NCBI GenBank assembly: GCA_024529925.1 | Contig: JAFEUB010000792.1 | Span: 620,001 to 684,000 of the forward strand | DNA length: 64,000 bases | Reading direction: 5' to 3' | Origin: Ophthalmolycus amberensis | Taxonomy: Eukaryota; Chordata; Actinopteri; Perciformes; Zoarcidae | Shown here: positions 63,479 through 64,000 of the stretch, piece after piece | How the letters are laid out: every line of letters starts with the position of its first letter | How positions within the stretch are numbered: position 1 is the first letter of the stretch | The notes under the pieces: generated by a model | Databases searched by the model: none | Told to the model about the DNA's origin: nothing | What the model saw: the letters and a program-made list of their open reading frames with translations, nothing else | Position numbers and translations under genes: made by a program

Positions 63479-64000
63479 ACTGAGTCACATGACGTTACGT
63501 TCTTAGCTTATGTTATGTTACAAGCGTACTTATTTCAAGCCAAAACACGATGTTCTTTCTAACCCTAACCAAGTAGTTTTATTGCCTAGTCTAGACTCCT
63601 GTTTCACAACGCTAACCACGTGGTAAAACATTAACCGCCGGCGTTTCACTACTGCGTCAAGATCCAACGCAAAAGGCTGACAGCTGCCCACCAGGCAAAA
63701 TATGATTGCTGTCTTGGAGGAAAAGAGTCTTTAATAAAAGTAAACTCCCAGTTTTTGATATTTAGCCTAAAGCTCTATGTGAACTGTACTTTTGTCAGCA
63801 GGTATAGGCAGTTTATTTTAAAGCAATACATGTTAGCGTCTAGCCTACCCTAAGCTTAATCACCTCACTGTCAGAGACTGCCTGAGAAGTTGGAACTTAT
63901 TGCCTTCCTCTCTTTTTCTTGGGGCACCAGAAAGCTACCAATGGGCAAGACCTTTCATCATTTTGTTCCCATCCGGACACCTCGATGCCTTTCCATTGTT
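63479..64000. other. Intergenic, nothing recognised
   Basis: No gene or repeat family recognised up to the right edge. Confidence 0.5.

Overview
This is a vertebrate, almost certainly teleost fish, nuclear window. It has very low gene density, one recognisable host gene with a spliced structure, CpG-poor AT-rich flanks, many (CA)n/(TA)n/(GA)n microsatellites, and several fish-type non-LTR retrotransposons and MITE-like repeats. There are no operons, ribosome binding sites, CRISPR arrays, phage genes or other prokaryotic features. Family names for repeats come from remembered sequence resemblance and were not checked against a repeat library.

Layout. Positions 1-12421 are non-coding and most simply the beginning of intron 1 of a gene on the minus strand. 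They hold a TTAA-flanked MITE (613-964), a GGTTCT-type repeat and microsatellites. Positions 12422-14917 (minus) are the large first coding exon of protocadherin-17 (pcdh17), encoding the signal peptide, six cadherin repeats, the membrane segment and the first part of the tail; it ends in a clean CAG|GTAAGA donor. The remaining exons are not visible and should lie beyond the left edge. Positions 14918-16800 are the 5' UTR/promoter side, with a possible TATA box and a 26-codon upstream ORF. Everything right of about 16.8 kb (47 kb) has no recognisable host exon, in line with the gene-poor surroundings of PCDH17 in other vertebrates. It holds only repeats and probably some regulatory DNA.

Mobile elements. 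All substantial LINE copies are broken: an L2-like LINE nested in an older Jockey/Rex-like LINE (22.3-23.6 kb), next to a RecQ-helicase-like fragment (22.05 kb); a LINE remnant at 31.0-32.0 kb; a 2.4-kb LINE at 57.8-60.3 kb that carries a 177-bp nested insertion of another retrotransposon tail with a 7-bp target duplication; and a second, 5'-truncated L2-like copy at 63.1-63.5 kb that is about 99 percent identical to the first and inverted to it. Other repeats are a direct pair at 39-40.4 kb and a hAT-type end plus a second fish repeat at 41.4-41.9 kb.

No previously undescribed multi-gene system is visible. The points most worth checking are the datable nested LINE insertions, the near-identical inverted L2 copies, the mobile-helicase fragment, the triple CACGTG palindrome at 23.65 kb, a perfect 16-bp hairpin at 36.83 kb, and the pcdh17 uORF.
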